Below, piece by piece: positions 7,720 through 17,372 of a stretch of 64,000 nt of DNA. The translations under genes were made by a program, and so were the position numbers. The notes under the pieces are model-generated. The model searched no databases and was not told where the DNA came from. It saw only the letters and a list, made by a program, of their open reading frames with translations. Positions within the stretch are counted from its first letter, which is position 1; every line of letters starts with the position of its first letter. This DNA is from an uncultured Clostridia bacterium (GTDB lineage Bacteria; Bacillota; Clostridia; Christensenellales; UBA1242): NCBI GenBank assembly GCA_934747805.1, contig CAKVHC010000001.1:1-64000 (forward strand), written 5' to 3'.

Positions 7720-10227
7720 ATGGCGAAAAAAATTAAAGAGAAAAAAGATATTATCGAACAGGCTAAGGAGTTTGACAACTTCACTGACGAGAAGATCAAG
7801 GACATTGTTGAAGAAAACCAGCCTAAGATAGTCAATCGACCAAAGCGTGTCAAGCCGCAAACTAAGGCGGATATGAAAGACGGTTTTGTCCGATATAATC
7901 CCAACAGACAAAAAGGCTTAACCAATGCTCAAGTTGATGAGAGAATGTTTAACGGCTTGGTCAACCAAACTGTTGCCAAGAATAAGAAGACAATCACAGG
8001 CATAATCTTCAGCAATCTGTTTACATATTTCAATATTCTTTGCGCATTCGTTGCCGCAGCTCTCATATGGGTTGGAGCTTGGGAAGACATCACCTTTATG
8101 GTGGTGGTCACTCTCAATACAGTCATTGGTATTGTGCAAGAAATTAAGGCCAAAATCACCATTGACAAACTTGTGCTGAACAACAGTGTTTATGCCAAGG
8201 TGGTGCGTGAAGGTGCAACAATTTCCATTCCAAAAACGGATATTGTGCTGGACGATGTGGTCTATTTGTCAGTAGGTACTCAAATCCCTGCCGATTGTTA
8301 CATTATTGACGGCAACGTTGAAGTCAACGAAGCATTGCTTACTGGCGAAAGTTTGCCAGTGAAGAAAAAGAAAAATGACTTGCTTCTCGCAGGCAGCTTT
8401 ATTTCTAGCGGTGCGTGTTATGCACGTGTGGAGAACATTGGCAAGGAAAACTACATTGAACAGCTTTCCGATCGTGCAAAGAAATATAGCAAGCCAAAGA
8501 GCGAACTTCTCTATTCATTAAAGACAATCATTCGTGTCGTGGGTGTGTTGATCATTCCATTTGCGATACTTATGTATTACAACAACTTTGCATTCTTTGA
8601 CGGTGACAAATATAAGACTATTACAAAGACGGCTGGTTCAATCATTGCAATGATTCCAGCAGGCATGTTCTTACTTACATCTATGGCGTTGGCGGTGGGT
8701 GTCATCCGCCTAGCGAAGCGTCGTACACTAGTGCAAGAATTGTATTGCATTGAGATGCTCGCTCGTGCCAACGTGCTATGCCTAGATAAAACAGGCACAT
8801 TAACTGACGGCAGTATGAAAGTGAGTGATTTTGTTGAACTTAAGAAAAAGCCTTGCGAAATCACCCCTGAACAGATTATGACTGCGCTCATTGACTCTGA
8901 TGCTCCTATGAATATGACCGCTCAAGCGTTGAAAGAGCGATTCAATCAAAAAAATAAACTCGGAATTGAAAAACATATTCCATTCTCGAGCGAGAAAAAG
9001 TTTAGCGGCGTAATACTTAAAAAATATGGCAAATACAAACTTGGCGCAATGGAATATGTGCTTGCCAAACCTGACGCTTCACTCAAGAAAATGGTGGAAG
9101 ATTACTCTAAGCGTGGACTGAGGGTGTTGGTGCTGGTTAAATGCGACTCCTTTGAAACGGCAACTGGTGACCCACTTGCAGTCATTGTGCTGGAAGACAA
9201 CATTCGTAAAGACGCACCAGAAACTATCAAATGGTTTAGAGAAAACAACGTTGATATCAAAATCATTTCTGGCGACAATCCAATCACAGTTAGCGAAATC
9301 GCACGTCGTTGCGGAGTGGCAAACAGCGAAAAATACATTTCTTTGCAAAATCTAAGCAAGGAAGAAGTTGTACGTGCAGCCACAAAATACACTGTATTTG
9401 GACGTGTCAGCCCAGAACAAAAGGCCATTCTTATCAAGGCATTGAAAGTCAGCGGCAAGACAGTGGCAATGACTGGCGACGGCGTGAACGACATTTTGGC
9501 ATTGAAAGAAGCGGACTGCTCTATCGCCATGGCGGCCGGCAGCGATGCAGCACGCAGCGTTTCGCACATGGTTCTACTTGATAGCGACTTCTCGTCCATG
9601 CCTAACGTAGTGGCAGAGGGTCGACGTGTGGTCAACAATATTCAAAAGTCGTCCAGTTTGTTCCTAATGAAGACGATTTTCACAATCTTGATGTCCATAT
9701 ACGTGCTGATAACACGCAAAAACTATCCATTCAGTCCAATTCAATTCTTCTTAATGGAAACATTCATTATCGGCATTCCTTCCTTCTTCCTAGCCTTGCA
9801 GCCGAACAACAAAATTATTGAAGGCAAATTCTTGGCAAACGTGATGAAAAACTCGTTCCCAGCAGGCTTTATAATGGCACTATGCGTGATAGCTTTCTAT
9901 GTTTATCAGTCTTGCGTGGGTCTGGCAGACGTTGCTTTGCAAACAATGGGTTCAATAGCAGTCAGTGCATTCGGTGCGATTGCACTGTTTAGGTTCTGCA
10001 AGCCATTCAATGCCTACAAAACAATCTTATATATTTGTAGCACGGTGATAATGACCGTCGTGGCGTGCGTAATTCCGGATTTCTTCGGCTATTGCAGTCT
10101 GAGCCTTGAAAACTGGCTCTTCCTAATCGTCACAATCTTAGTAGCTAGTCCAGTTTACAATTGGCTGAGCGACTTGATGGACAGAATCAAAATAAAAGAA
10201 GACACTGCCAAACCTAAACGAATTTAA
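7720..10227 (+). CDS. P-type (E1-E2) cation-translocating ATPase
   Basis: An 835-residue membrane pump with the complete P-ATPase signature set: LLTGESLPV (actuator domain), the phosphorylated Asp in DKTGTLTDG (about residue 356), and TGDGVNDILALKEADCSIAM (hinge). About ten membrane segments are visible, with 'AMIPAGMFLLTSMALAVG' as the M4 metal/ion segment. There is no heavy-metal-binding N-terminal domain and no CPx motif, so a copper or zinc exporter is unlikely. It resembles the CtpE-type branch (calcium or other cation), but this is only an impression of overall sequence. A lysine-rich N-terminal tail (1-45) precedes the pump. AGAGAG precedes the ATG. It overlaps the opposite-strand gene at its 3' end by 14 bp. 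Confidence 0.88.
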   Translation: MAKKIKEKKDIIEQAKEFDNFTDEKIKDIVEENQPKIVNRPKRVKPQTKADMKDGFVRYNPNRQKGLTNAQVDERMFNGLVNQTVAKNKKTITGIIFSNLFTYFNILCAFVAAALIWVGAWEDITFMVVVTLNTVIGIVQEIKAKITIDKLVLNNSVYAKVVREGATISIPKTDIVLDDVVYLSVGTQIPADCYIIDGNVEVNEALLTGESLPVKKKKNDLLLAGSFISSGACYARVENIGKENYIEQLSDRAKKYSKPKSELLYSLKTIIRVVGVLIIPFAILMYYNNFAFFDGDKYKTITKTAGSIIAMIPAGMFLLTSMALAVGVIRLAKRRTLVQELYCIEMLARANVLCLDKTGTLTDGSMKVSDFVELKKKPCEITPEQIMTALIDSDAPMNMTAQALKERFNQKNKLGIEKHIPFSSEKKFSGVILKKYGKYKLGAMEYVLAKPDASLKKMVEDYSKRGLRVLVLVKCDSFETATGDPLAVIVLEDNIRKDAPETIKWFRENNVDIKIISGDNPITVSEIARRCGVANSEKYISLQNLSKEEVVRAATKYTVFGRVSPEQKAILIKALKVSGKTVAMTGDGVNDILALKEADCSIAMAAGSDAARSVSHMVLLDSDFSSMPNVVAEGRRVVNNIQKSSSLFLMKTIFTILMSIYVLITRKNYPFSPIQFFLMETFIIGIPSFFLALQPNNKIIEGKFLANVMKNSFPAGFIMALCVIAFYVYQSCVGLADVALQTMGSIAVSAFGAIALFRFCKPFNAYKTILYICSTVIMTVVACVIPDFFGYCSLSLENWLFLIVTILVASPVYNWLSDLMDRIKIKEDTAKPKRI

Positions 10228-11173
10228 TGTTGGCAATCTTCAAACCATTCATCTCAAAATCTAGGATGCCCACTGGGTGTCCTTTTTTTGTAAGCGTAAT
10301 CCGATAAGGCGAAAGATTATCCGTATCATTAGACTGATAAAAATTGTCAAAAGGCGGAAAAAAGCTTTTCATCATATCGGCAGTCAAGCGGTCTTTTAGG
10401 TCGCCCTCCAAAAGACTTTTTGCATACGTCACATTGCCCGCCACAGCACATTCCAAAAACAAGTATGGTGCGAGCGCACTCACCTTGTTTTCTTGTGGGC
10501 GATTGTCGGCATAACCCACCTTGCAATCTACCTGCTTGCAATCTGCGTCAAAATAGAATTTCTGCATCCTAATTTGGCAGAGTTCACCGTCAAAACGCTC
10601 AACCAATGTAAGCAGGTTTTCTTGCCATTCATAAGATTGCAACTCTCCTGCAAAAATTGGTTCGCTTAGGTCAGTGGCAAACATTAAGTATGCTCGACTT
10701 CCTGCCGTAAGTTCCAAAAAGAAATATGTTTTGCCGGAAAATGTTTTGGAATAGAAATTCACATTTTTAACGACAAAATCGACCGCAAGTTCGGTCGTCA
10801 AACTATCGTTTCTCAACACGACAGTGTTGTCAAAATTGTTTTGCGTAAGGGTGTATCGAGTGGAGTTGAAAGTAAATGAAGTGAAAAGATTTGAATTGTT
10901 CAAGCATTTCGGCAAAAGGTGTAGATTGATAGTGTTTCCCAATTTCTGCACATAGCAAAATTCACAGTCCACCACAGGCTCTGCGTCGAGATTGATGTTG
11001 AAACAATATGGCAAAAAATAGTTTCCGCCGTGCTCATTAACCGGCACAACGCCTATTAGACAACTACGTTCGCCGTCAATGTCTAGTTTGGCTCGCTCGC
11101 CTGCCATTAGTCCCATTTGCACGCCCGAAACGCTAACACTCACATCGTATGAAGAATTAATATATATATCCAT
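10214..11173 (-). CDS. Unknown protein, beta-rich, 319 residues
   Basis: I do not recognise this product. It reads as a soluble, mostly beta-strand protein without signal peptide or membrane segment, beginning MDIYINSSYDVSVSVSGVQM. It carries 'MAGERAKLDIDGERSCLIGVVPVNE', reminiscent of a small jelly-roll or PEGA-like start, and ends 'HPVGILDFEMNGLKIANIKFV'. The reading frame is open upstream to a TTG at 11245; I chose 11173 because that avoids overlap with the divergent small gene, but no clear ribosome site supports either. It is tail-to-tail with the P-type ATPase. Confidence 0.55.
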   Translation of the reverse strand: MDIYINSSYDVSVSVSGVQMGLMAGERAKLDIDGERSCLIGVVPVNEHGGNYFLPYCFNINLDAEPVVDCEFCYVQKLGNTINLHLLPKCLNNSNLFTSFTFNSTRYTLTQNNFDNTVVLRNDSLTTELAVDFVVKNVNFYSKTFSGKTYFFLELTAGSRAYLMFATDLSEPIFAGELQSYEWQENLLTLVERFDGELCQIRMQKFYFDADCKQVDCKVGYADNRPQENKVSALAPYLFLECAVAGNVTYAKSLLEGDLKDRLTADMMKSFFPPFDNFYQSNDTDNLSPYRITLTKKGHPVGILDFEMNGLKIANIKFV

Positions 11174-11239
11174 ATTGTTTTTTATGCCGAATTTTGCAAA
11201 ATTATGACTAGACCCACGAAAATTGGACAGCATTATGCT

Positions 11240-11527
11240 ATGCAAAACACAATTAAAAACAATTCAACACTCTACTCGCTAAGACCCAGCAAGCGAGTCT
11301 TTCATCGAGAGTATGAAATCATCCGAATGCCCAAGCCGGTAATCGTGGGCAAGGCGGAAATCGACGCACTTTTTAACGGCATTATTCGGCTGATTGGCGA
11401 CATCGACCCCAAGGCGTGCAAAGTGTTTAGCAATTACCAAACCTTGTACTCCGCATTCGCACGTGCCCAAGATGAGATTGCTGAACTAAAAGCTGAGATT
11501 GCCACCTTGCGAGCTGGCAAAATCTAA
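11240..11527 (+). CDS. Small hypothetical protein with C-terminal coiled coil
   Basis: About 95 residues (107 if started at the ATG at 11204). No family recognised. The C-terminal 'FARAQDEIAELKAEIATLR' is a short heptad-like coiled coil, and the middle 'PKPVIVGKAEIDALFNGIIRLI' is a plausible helix, so the reading looks protein-like rather than accidental. Neither start has a convincing Shine-Dalgarno site. It is divergent from the 10214 gene and followed by a strong terminator at 11577-11613. Confidence 0.5.
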   Translation: MQNTIKNNSTLYSLRPSKRVFHREYEIIRMPKPVIVGKAEIDALFNGIIRLIGDIDPKACKVFSNYQTLYSAFARAQDEIAELKAEIATLRAGKI

Positions 11528-11576
11528 AACGATTTCTGTTCTATGATTTGGGAAATTCCAAATTCTTAACGCAAAC

Positions 11577-11613
11577 AAAAAATCCACATATAACCCGTTA
11601 ATGTGGATTTTTT
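11577..11613. terminator. Bidirectional rho-independent terminator
   Basis: Arms AAAATCCACAT and ATGTGGATTTT with an 11-nt loop and flanking A/T runs. It separates the convergent genes ending at 11527 (+) and 11629 (-). Confidence 0.8.
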
Positions 11614-11628
11614 ACTGTTTAATATATG

Positions 11629-12234
11629 TTAGCGAATACGGTCGTTTGTTTCATCTAGCGACGTTATAATTCTGTTGGCGTCATACTCATTGGCGTTGCT
11701 GCTGTACCAGTCGAAATATCTATTCGCCAGAGCGGTGCGTTTGAAGTCTTGCGCTCCATGTTCAACCCTGAACAAATCTGCCACGCCATTAATCTTTTCA
11801 ATTCTTGGATTTGTTCGTATATTGTTGTTGGTGTCGCCGTCGTAAACAGTGGTATGCAAATATCCGTTCTCATATCCGCTCATTTTTGTGAATCCCCAGC
11901 CAACAAGTGCATCCAGCACCTCCGCTGTGTCCTGTGTGGCAAGCGATTTGCGATAAGCACGCCTATTCCTATCGCCAATCTCGTTATACAAATACGAGAT
12001 TATGTAGCACGCTTGTTTCAGGCTCATATTTTTTGGCAAAACATATGGACACGTCACTCCATAACTTTGACTTAGTTTCCATTCGCCAGTGCCATACTCC
12101 TTATATCTTTCAAGCTTGGCGTCAATCAGCCTAATAGCGCTAATTTGTCCGATCTCTTTTGTTGCTTTTTCATCAGTTTTTATCAATCGTTTAAACGATT
12201 CTTTCATTCGGTCAATCAAACTTTTCTTTTCCAC
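11629..12234 (-). CDS. Unknown soluble protein, 201 residues
   Basis: No family recognised. The protein is charged and soluble, with a basic N-terminus (MEKKSLIDRMKESFKRLIKT) and no membrane segment. 'YGVTCPYVLPKNMSLKQACYIISYLYNEIGDRNRRAY' forms a conserved-looking helical core, followed by a segment like 'WGFTKMSGYENGYLHTTVYDGD'. The start codon is GTG at 12234, directly behind GAGGTG. It lies between two terminators and is probably monocistronic. Confidence 0.6.
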   Translation of the reverse strand: MEKKSLIDRMKESFKRLIKTDEKATKEIGQISAIRLIDAKLERYKEYGTGEWKLSQSYGVTCPYVLPKNMSLKQACYIISYLYNEIGDRNRRAYRKSLATQDTAEVLDALVGWGFTKMSGYENGYLHTTVYDGDTNNNIRTNPRIEKINGVADLFRVEHGAQDFKRTALANRYFDWYSSNANEYDANRIITSLDETNDRIR

Positions 12235-12302
12235 TTTTCACCTCGAAAATATTTTTGTCATAAATATTCAAATTGTCTATGATAATATCTTCTATGAAAA
12301 AA

Positions 12303-12331
12303 AATCCATAAACGTGCTATGTTTATGGATT
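12303..12331 (-). terminator. Rho-independent terminator overlapping the stop of the lipoprotein gene
   Basis: On the minus strand AATCCATAAAC pairs with GTTTATGGATT and is followed by eight T. The first arm includes the stop region of the gene ending at 12323. Confidence 0.75.
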
Positions 12332-13138
12332 ATTGAGTTCTATTTTATGTTTGTTTATAGACCTTTTCTTATCAATTATGAGGACAATCAGTGCATACAC
12401 TAGACCCACGAAGAGCGTTATGCCAAACGCTAGGATATACCAATTGCCATAGTTGGCCTTGACATAATAAAAGTTGATTGGCTCGTCTGCCTTGTCGCCG
12501 TCAATCACCCAAGTGTGCAGATAGTGTTGTCGGTCAAGTCGAATGATTGAGTCTGCGTCACTATGCAGTCGAGAGTTGTTTGAAATATATTGAAAAATAT
12601 ATGTCACTTTAGTCAAGTCAAAGACGGATGCGTATTTTGTCTTGTATTCTTGGAAAAATGATTGTTGCTCAAGGTTAGAAAATATTGTTTCACGTGCAAT
12701 AGTCTTTTTGGTGGTGAGCCAGTCTTTGTATGCAATCCAGACGTCTGGCTCAGTTGTGCCGTCGTTATACAAAAGGTTGATTACAGTGGAATTTTTGTAA
12801 TATATTGTGCCCAAAAATTCATTTTCCTGCCACTCGCTCTGCCAAGTCAAGTCGCTGGCAGAAGGGTTTTGCGAAAATACTTTTATGTATTCCACACGAT
12901 AGACATTCCACAGTTTTTGACCATAGTTATTGAAGTCAGTTTGAACGTCGTTCTTCACTTCGCTGGCGTTGACTCCGTTTTCAGTCAAATGTTCTTCGTC
13001 CAAAATTACGCTCAAATACTGATTAAAACTGCCGTCGCCGTTATCAACAAAAACATAACCTATCTTCGCACAGCCACAGAAGCATAGGCATACAAGGCAT
13101 ATCATAAAGATTAAGGTTATGTTTTTTATTTTCGTCAT
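12323..13138 (-). CDS. Lipoprotein with C-terminal membrane anchor
   Basis: 271 residues. The N-terminal signal (ITLIFMICLVCLCFCGCAK) ends in a cysteine-rich lipobox, so Cys23 or a neighbour would be lipidated. A second hydrophobic segment near the C-terminus (WYILAFGITLFVGLVYALIV, about 232-251) is followed by a basic tail, giving an extracytoplasmic domain fixed at both ends. The middle domain starts 'IGYVFVDNGDGSFNQYLSVIL' and is not recognised, although the layout recalls small secreted proteins of clostridia of unknown function. A perfect inverted repeat (13151-13169, TTTTGGC/GCCAAAA) lies just upstream and may be an operator or a weak terminator of the preceding gene. Confidence 0.65.
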   Translation of the reverse strand: MTKIKNITLIFMICLVCLCFCGCAKIGYVFVDNGDGSFNQYLSVILDEEHLTENGVNASEVKNDVQTDFNNYGQKLWNVYRVEYIKVFSQNPSASDLTWQSEWQENEFLGTIYYKNSTVINLLYNDGTTEPDVWIAYKDWLTTKKTIARETIFSNLEQQSFFQEYKTKYASVFDLTKVTYIFQYISNNSRLHSDADSIIRLDRQHYLHTWVIDGDKADEPINFYYVKANYGNWYILAFGITLFVGLVYALIVLIIDKKRSINKHKIELNNP

Positions 13139-13150
13139 ATATTTAGTTTA

Positions 13151-13169
13151 TTTTGGCAGATAGCCAAAA
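13151..13169. repeat. Perfect inverted repeat between two minus-strand genes
   Basis: TTTTGGC, five bases, GCCAAAA. It lies after the dehydrogenase gene and just before the lipoprotein start. No T run follows on the minus strand, so an operator is as likely as a terminator. Confidence 0.4.
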
Positions 13170-13176
13170 ATGAATG

Positions 13177-14238
13177 TTACAAAGATTTTAGTTTATAGGT
13201 TGCACGTGGCATCTTTTCAGTAGTGGTGTAACCATTAGGAGCTTTGATAACGTCAGGAATACGGTTCACAGTGGTTGCGCAAGTGAGCTCAACTGTGCTT
13301 GGGCGATTGATGATGACAGTTGTGTCAGGTTCACCTTCAATCTTCCATTCGTTGCAGTCGAAGTCAGTCTTTGCGTACACTTTGCCAATGCATTCGCTCA
13401 CGATTTCAATGCCTTCTTTGGTCTGAGTAGTGACAACTGCACTCATGCCAGTTGCATCACCCTTTTTGATCGTCATTTTGAGGGTGGAAGATTTCAAATC
13501 AGCAGTGTGAGTCTGTGGCACGCAAGCTTGCACTTGGCTAGTAACGTGCAAACCGAGTTGGCTAGCGAGCCAGCCGTTGACGTTCCACATATAACTTGGC
13601 ATAAACTTGCCGTCAGCGATAAGCGTTTGACGTTTTTTCTCGCTCATGCGGTCAGCAGAAGCGATTTTCTTGTCAAAGTCTTTTAAGTTAAGTCCTGCGC
13701 CGTGTGCTTTGGCGAGTGCAATGCCGTAATCTTCAACATTGTAACTGCTCTTGCCCACGATGCGTTTGATAGTGTGAGTTGCACCAGCGAGTGTGGTGAT
13801 TAGGTTGCCCCAGAACACGTCTTGATAGCCACTGCCACAGATTGTGCAGCCATTCTTCTTGGCAAGGCGGTCAATCTTGGCGAACACCTTTGGATTGGAG
13901 TTTTGTGGATAGAATGCTTCTTCACAAGTGGTTATAGTATTGACGCCACATTCTGCGCAGATGGTCAAAATGTCACTAACGTCATTGATTAGGCTCATTG
14001 TGGTGACAATGGCAACATCTGGCTTGTTTTCCATAAGGCTGGCTTTCAAATCTTTAATGTCTTGAATGGTGACTTTGTAGTTCTTTCCATCACCGATAAC
14101 TTTACCAATGTCTTGGCCGATAATTTTAGGGTTAATGTCGAATGCGGATACAATCTTGCTGCCCTTTTCAAAGCAATAACGCATTGTATAAACGCTCATC
14201 TTTCCGCAACCGATTTGGGCTACTTTATACTTACTCAT
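13177..14238 (-). CDS. NAD(P)-dependent dehydrogenase of the DapB-like (2,4-diaminopentanoate dehydrogenase) family
   Basis: 353 residues with an N-terminal Rossmann fold (VAQIGCGKMSVYTMRYCFEKG; the GxGxM dinucleotide motif at residues 9-13). The overall plan matches dihydrodipicolinate-reductase-like proteins and the longer family annotated as 2,4-diaminopentanoate dehydrogenase, used in ornithine fermentation by clostridia. True DapB is about 250 residues, so lysine synthesis is less likely. The segment 'GVNTITTCEEAFYPQNSNP' fits the family's substrate loop. GGAG precedes the ATG. No other ornithine-degradation genes are nearby, so the physiological substrate remains open. Confidence 0.7.
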   Translation of the reverse strand: MSKYKVAQIGCGKMSVYTMRYCFEKGSKIVSAFDINPKIIGQDIGKVIGDGKNYKVTIQDIKDLKASLMENKPDVAIVTTMSLINDVSDILTICAECGVNTITTCEEAFYPQNSNPKVFAKIDRLAKKNGCTICGSGYQDVFWGNLITTLAGATHTIKRIVGKSSYNVEDYGIALAKAHGAGLNLKDFDKKIASADRMSEKKRQTLIADGKFMPSYMWNVNGWLASQLGLHVTSQVQACVPQTHTADLKSSTLKMTIKKGDATGMSAVVTTQTKEGIEIVSECIGKVYAKTDFDCNEWKIEGEPDTTVIINRPSTVELTCATTVNRIPDVIKAPNGYTTTEKMPRATYKLKSL

Positions 14239-14283
14239 AATTCACTCTCCATAATGAAACAATTTTTTACTAAAATAGGATTA

Positions 14284-14778
14284 TTAAACTTCTTTGTTTT
14301 CTTTTTGTTGTTCACGTTTTAATTTAGTGATGGCCTTGTCGCTAAAGTTCTTGCCACCAATATATGAAACTGGCATTGCTTTGAAACCAATTTCTTTTCG
14401 GCACATTGATTTATATGCAGCCACGTCAATAGCAGAAACTGACTCACGTGTGTCGTCTAGGCAAAGAGCGTAAAACGCATCAATCAATTTAGCATTATGC
14501 ACCAAAACCATTAGGTCGTTGTATGCTGCACGAGCTTTTTGAATGAACGTCTTGCTAGTCAAAACATTCGTGCCATAATCTACGAGATAGTCCACAACGT
14601 TAAGACTATTCTCAATGGCGTTCTTTCTCATCTCATAATTTTTGTCAAAAAGAATCTGGTCTTTTTCCAAAATGTTGATGATATTGCGACGTGTCAAAAA
14701 CAAAATAACGATTGCAAAAATGGCGACAATTACGCCAGCAACTCCACCCCATAATGAAACCGCTTCTAAAAATTTCAT
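14284..14778 (-). CDS. Small membrane-anchored protein of unknown function
   Basis: 164 residues when started at 14778, where GGAGGAACT stands directly before ATG. A longer frame to 14847 lacks a ribosome site. One N-terminal membrane segment (LWGGVAGVIVAIFAIVILFL) is followed by a cytoplasmic, largely helical domain with a basic C-terminal tail. No family recognised. It may share a transcript with the dehydrogenase gene 45 bp downstream. Confidence 0.6.
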   Translation of the reverse strand: MKFLEAVSLWGGVAGVIVAIFAIVILFLTRRNIINILEKDQILFDKNYEMRKNAIENSLNVVDYLVDYGTNVLTSKTFIQKARAAYNDLMVLVHNAKLIDAFYALCLDDTRESVSAIDVAAYKSMCRKEIGFKAMPVSYIGGKNFSDKAITKLKREQQKENKEV

Positions 14779-14897
14779 AGTTCCTCCGTTTTTTACTACA
14801 AAATTAGTATAACAAACAAAGAAAAAAATACAAATCATTTTACGCACTTTTTCATATTAATTTGCACTTTTTTGCTACACCGACCCAACCCAATAAA

Positions 14898-14924
14898 CAA
14901 AAAAAATGGCACTGATGTGCCATT
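14898..14924 (-). terminator. Rho-independent terminator of hup
   Basis: On the minus strand AATGGCAC, a four-base loop and GTGCCATT are followed by eight T. A smaller hairpin (CGCCA/TGGCG) lies just before it at 14929-14946. Confidence 0.8.
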
Positions 14925-14956
14925 CGTTCGCCAACATTTGCTGGCGTGTACAAAGC

Positions 14957-15238
14957 TTATTTCTTTGTGTTGAATTCTGCTTTGTATGCGGAGCTGAACT
15001 TCAAAGCTGGAGTCTTGCTTGCTTTGATTTTGATTTTTTCCTTAGTCAATGGGTTGATACCAGTGCGTGCAGCTTTCTTCTTAAGTTCGAAAGTGCCGAA
15101 GCCCATAAGAGCAACAGTATCACCTTTTTTCAAAGCTGCAGTTACAGTTTCTACAAAAGCATCATAATAGATTTTTGCTTGAGCTGCTGAGCCATTAGCT
15201 TTGTCGCCCATAACCTTAAAAAATTCGGTCTTGTTCAT
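14957..15238 (-). CDS. hup: HU family DNA-binding protein
   Basis: 93 residues, the normal length for HU. The family signature 'GFGTFELKKKAARTGINPLT' with the DNA-intercalating arm (R-x-G-x-N-P) is intact, followed by 'KIKIKASKTPALKFSSAYK'. HU bends and compacts DNA as a dimer and supports replication initiation and recombination. GGAG lies before the ATG. It is a single gene with its own promoter (15277-15305) and terminator, transcribed away from typA. Confidence 0.96.
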   Translation of the reverse strand: MNKTEFFKVMGDKANGSAAQAKIYYDAFVETVTAALKKGDTVALMGFGTFELKKKAARTGINPLTKEKIKIKASKTPALKFSSAYKAEFNTKK

Positions 15239-15276
15239 TTAAAATTCTCCTTTCTATCTGCCTTTTGGCTAATTTA

Positions 15277-15305
15277 AGATTAGCAAATCGACAAAAATTT
15301 ATCAA
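15277..15305 (-). promoter_or_regulatory. Probable sigma-A promoter of hup
   Basis: On the minus strand TTGATA and TAATCT are 17 bases apart, with TGC directly before the -10 hexamer (extended -10). Confidence 0.55.
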
Positions 15306-15464
15306 TCAATTTGACACATTATTTTTTGTAAATTTTTTATGGCTATATATTGTGTATTTTGTTTTTATTGCCACAATATACAATATATCATTTTCGTAGA
15401 TTGCCCTAAAATAAAGGATTTTTTAAAAAATTTGAAAAAAAGTTGTGTACATTTTGATTAAATG

Positions 15465-15473
15465 TGCTATTAT
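15465..15473 (+). promoter_or_regulatory. Possible extended -10 promoter of typA
   Basis: TGC followed by TATTAT, about 50 bp before the typA start. No good -35 at the normal distance. A TTGACA at 15476-15481 gives an alternative start with a poorer -10 element. Confidence 0.35.
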
Positions 15474-15523
15474 ATTTGACATATTTTGTTAGAAATATAA
15501 CATAGATTACGGAGAATTTTTTT

Positions 15524-17329
15524 ATGGATATTAGAAACATAGCAATTATTGCGCACGTTGACCACGGCAAGACCAGTCTTGTCAATGCTTTGCTCAAGCA
15601 AGGCGGCGTGTTTAGAGATAACCAAGAAGTACAGGATAGAGTAATGGACAACAACGCACTCGAACGTGAGCGTGGCATTACAATTATGGCGAAGAACTGT
15701 TCGGCATATTACAAAAACACTAAAATCAACATTGTCGACACACCAGGACACGCCGACTTTGGCGGCGAAGTGGAACGTTCACTGAAAATGGTGGACGGTG
15801 TTTTGTTGGTCGTTGATGCATTTGAAGGTCCTATGCCTCAAACACGTTTTGTGCTGGAAAAAGCACTCGCACTCAACCTAAAAATAATTATTGTTGTCAA
15901 CAAGATTGATCGACCAGACGCACGTCTTAATGAAGTCGGTGATGAAGTATTGGAATTGTTACTTGACCTTGACGGCACTGTTGAACAACTCAACAGTCCA
16001 ATCGTATATTGCTCTGCACGTAACGGCACTAGCAGTCTTAGTCCAAATGAACCTGGCACAGATATGACTCCACTCTTTGAAACAATCATCAGCCACATTG
16101 ACCCACCAAAGATTGATGACAACGCACCATTCCAATTGCTAGTCAGTGCAACTGAGCAGAACGATTATCTTGGCAAACTTGCTGTCGGCAAGATTGAGAC
16201 TGGCACAGTTAAGATTAACCAAGCAATTGTTGTAAAGAATCATCACGACACCAGCCGTGTTTTGCGTGGTAAAGTGCAAAACATTTTCACCTTTGAAGGT
16301 CTTAAACGTGAGGCAAAAGACGTAGCAACCAGCGGCGATATCGTTTGCATCGCAGGTATTCCTGACATTCAAATTGGAGATACCATAAGCGTGAACGACA
16401 GTCTGTCTGCTCTGCCTTTCGTAAAAATTAGCGAACCAAGTGTCAGCATGACATTCATGGTGAACGACAGTCCTTTTGCTGGCAAAGAAGGTAAATTTGT
16501 CACCAGCCGTCATCTGCGTGAAAGATTGTATAAAGAAGCCATTCGTGACCTATCTTTGAGAGTGACTGACGGTGAAACAACTGAATGTTTCAACGTTTGT
16601 GGACGTGGTGAAATGCACCTTGCCGTACTCATCGAAAATATGCGTCGTGAGGGCTATGAATTCCAAGTTAGTATGCCACGAGTAATTTATAAAGAGATTA
16701 ACGGCGTGAAATGTGAGCCTATCGACCGCCTAATCCTTGACGTGCCAGCCGAAAGTGTGGGCACGGTTATGCAAACTATGGGCGTTAGAAAAGCTGACCT
16801 TGTGAGCATGCATCCAATCGGCAGTCGTATGCGTCTTGAGTTCTTGATCCCAAGTCGTGGTCTGTTCGGCTATAAATCTCAATTCTTGACCGACACACGT
16901 GGTGAAGGCGTTATGAACTCGATTTTCTTCGAATATCAGCCATACAAGGGCGAGATTGAACGTAGAAATTGCGGCTCACTCATTGCCTATGAAACTGGTG
17001 AAGCCATTACTTACGGTCTATTCAATGCACAAGGCCGTGGCCCACTCTTTGTCACTGCTGGCGAAAAGGTCTACGAAGGCATGGTTGTCGGTTCCAACCC
17101 TAAGGGCGACGACATCGTTGTCAACGTCTGCAAGAAAAAGCAACTCACCAATATGCGTACAAGTGCCAGCGATGAGGCATTGCGTCTTACCCCTGTTGCA
17201 CCTATGAGCCTTGAATTTGCCCTAGAATTCATTGGCGACGACGAACTTGTGGAAGTAACTCCTAAGAGCATTCGCATTCGCAAGACAATCCTTGACGGCG
17301 ATTTAAGATATAAATCTAAAAAGAATTAA
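15524..17329 (+). CDS. typA: Translational GTPase TypA/BipA
   Basis: 601 residues, the usual length. The GTPase motifs are in place: [11 protein letters not shown] (G1), RGITI (G2), [12 protein letters not shown] (G3) and NKIDRPDA (G4), followed by the beta-barrel domain, two alpha-beta domains and the TypA-specific C-terminal region ([20 protein letters not shown]). TypA binds the ribosome near the EF-G site and affects 50S assembly and stress or cold growth. GGAG lies upstream of the ATG. It heads a run of replication and topology genes. Confidence 0.97.
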   Translation: MDIRNIAIIAHVDHGKTSLVNALLKQGGVFRDNQEVQDRVMDNNALERERGITIMAKNCSAYYKNTKINIVDTPGHADFGGEVERSLKMVDGVLLVVDAFEGPMPQTRFVLEKALALNLKIIIVVNKIDRPDARLNEVGDEVLELLLDLDGTVEQLNSPIVYCSARNGTSSLSPNEPGTDMTPLFETIISHIDPPKIDDNAPFQLLVSATEQNDYLGKLAVGKIETGTVKINQAIVVKNHHDTSRVLRGKVQNIFTFEGLKREAKDVATSGDIVCIAGIPDIQIGDTISVNDSLSALPFVKISEPSVSMTFMVNDSPFAGKEGKFVTSRHLRERLYKEAIRDLSLRVTDGETTECFNVCGRGEMHLAVLIENMRREGYEFQVSMPRVIYKEINGVKCEPIDRLILDVPAESVGTVMQTMGVRKADLVSMHPIGSRMRLEFLIPSRGLFGYKSQFLTDTRGEGVMNSIFFEYQPYKGEIERRNCGSLIAYETGEAITYGLFNAQGRGPLFVTAGEKVYEGMVVGSNPKGDDIVVNVCKKKQLTNMRTSASDEALRLTPVAPMSLEFALEFIGDDELVEVTPKSIRIRKTILDGDLRYKSKKN

Positions 17330-17337
17330 TTTTACAC

Positions 17338-17366
17338 TTTACATTAATCCCCAAAATAGTTATAAT
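17338..17366 (+). promoter_or_regulatory. Sigma-A promoter giving a probable leaderless transcript
   Basis: TTTACA and TATAAT are 17 bases apart. TATAAT ends 6 bases before the ATG at 17373, so the expected +1 is the A of the start codon. Confidence 0.65.
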
Positions 17367-17372
17367 GTAACT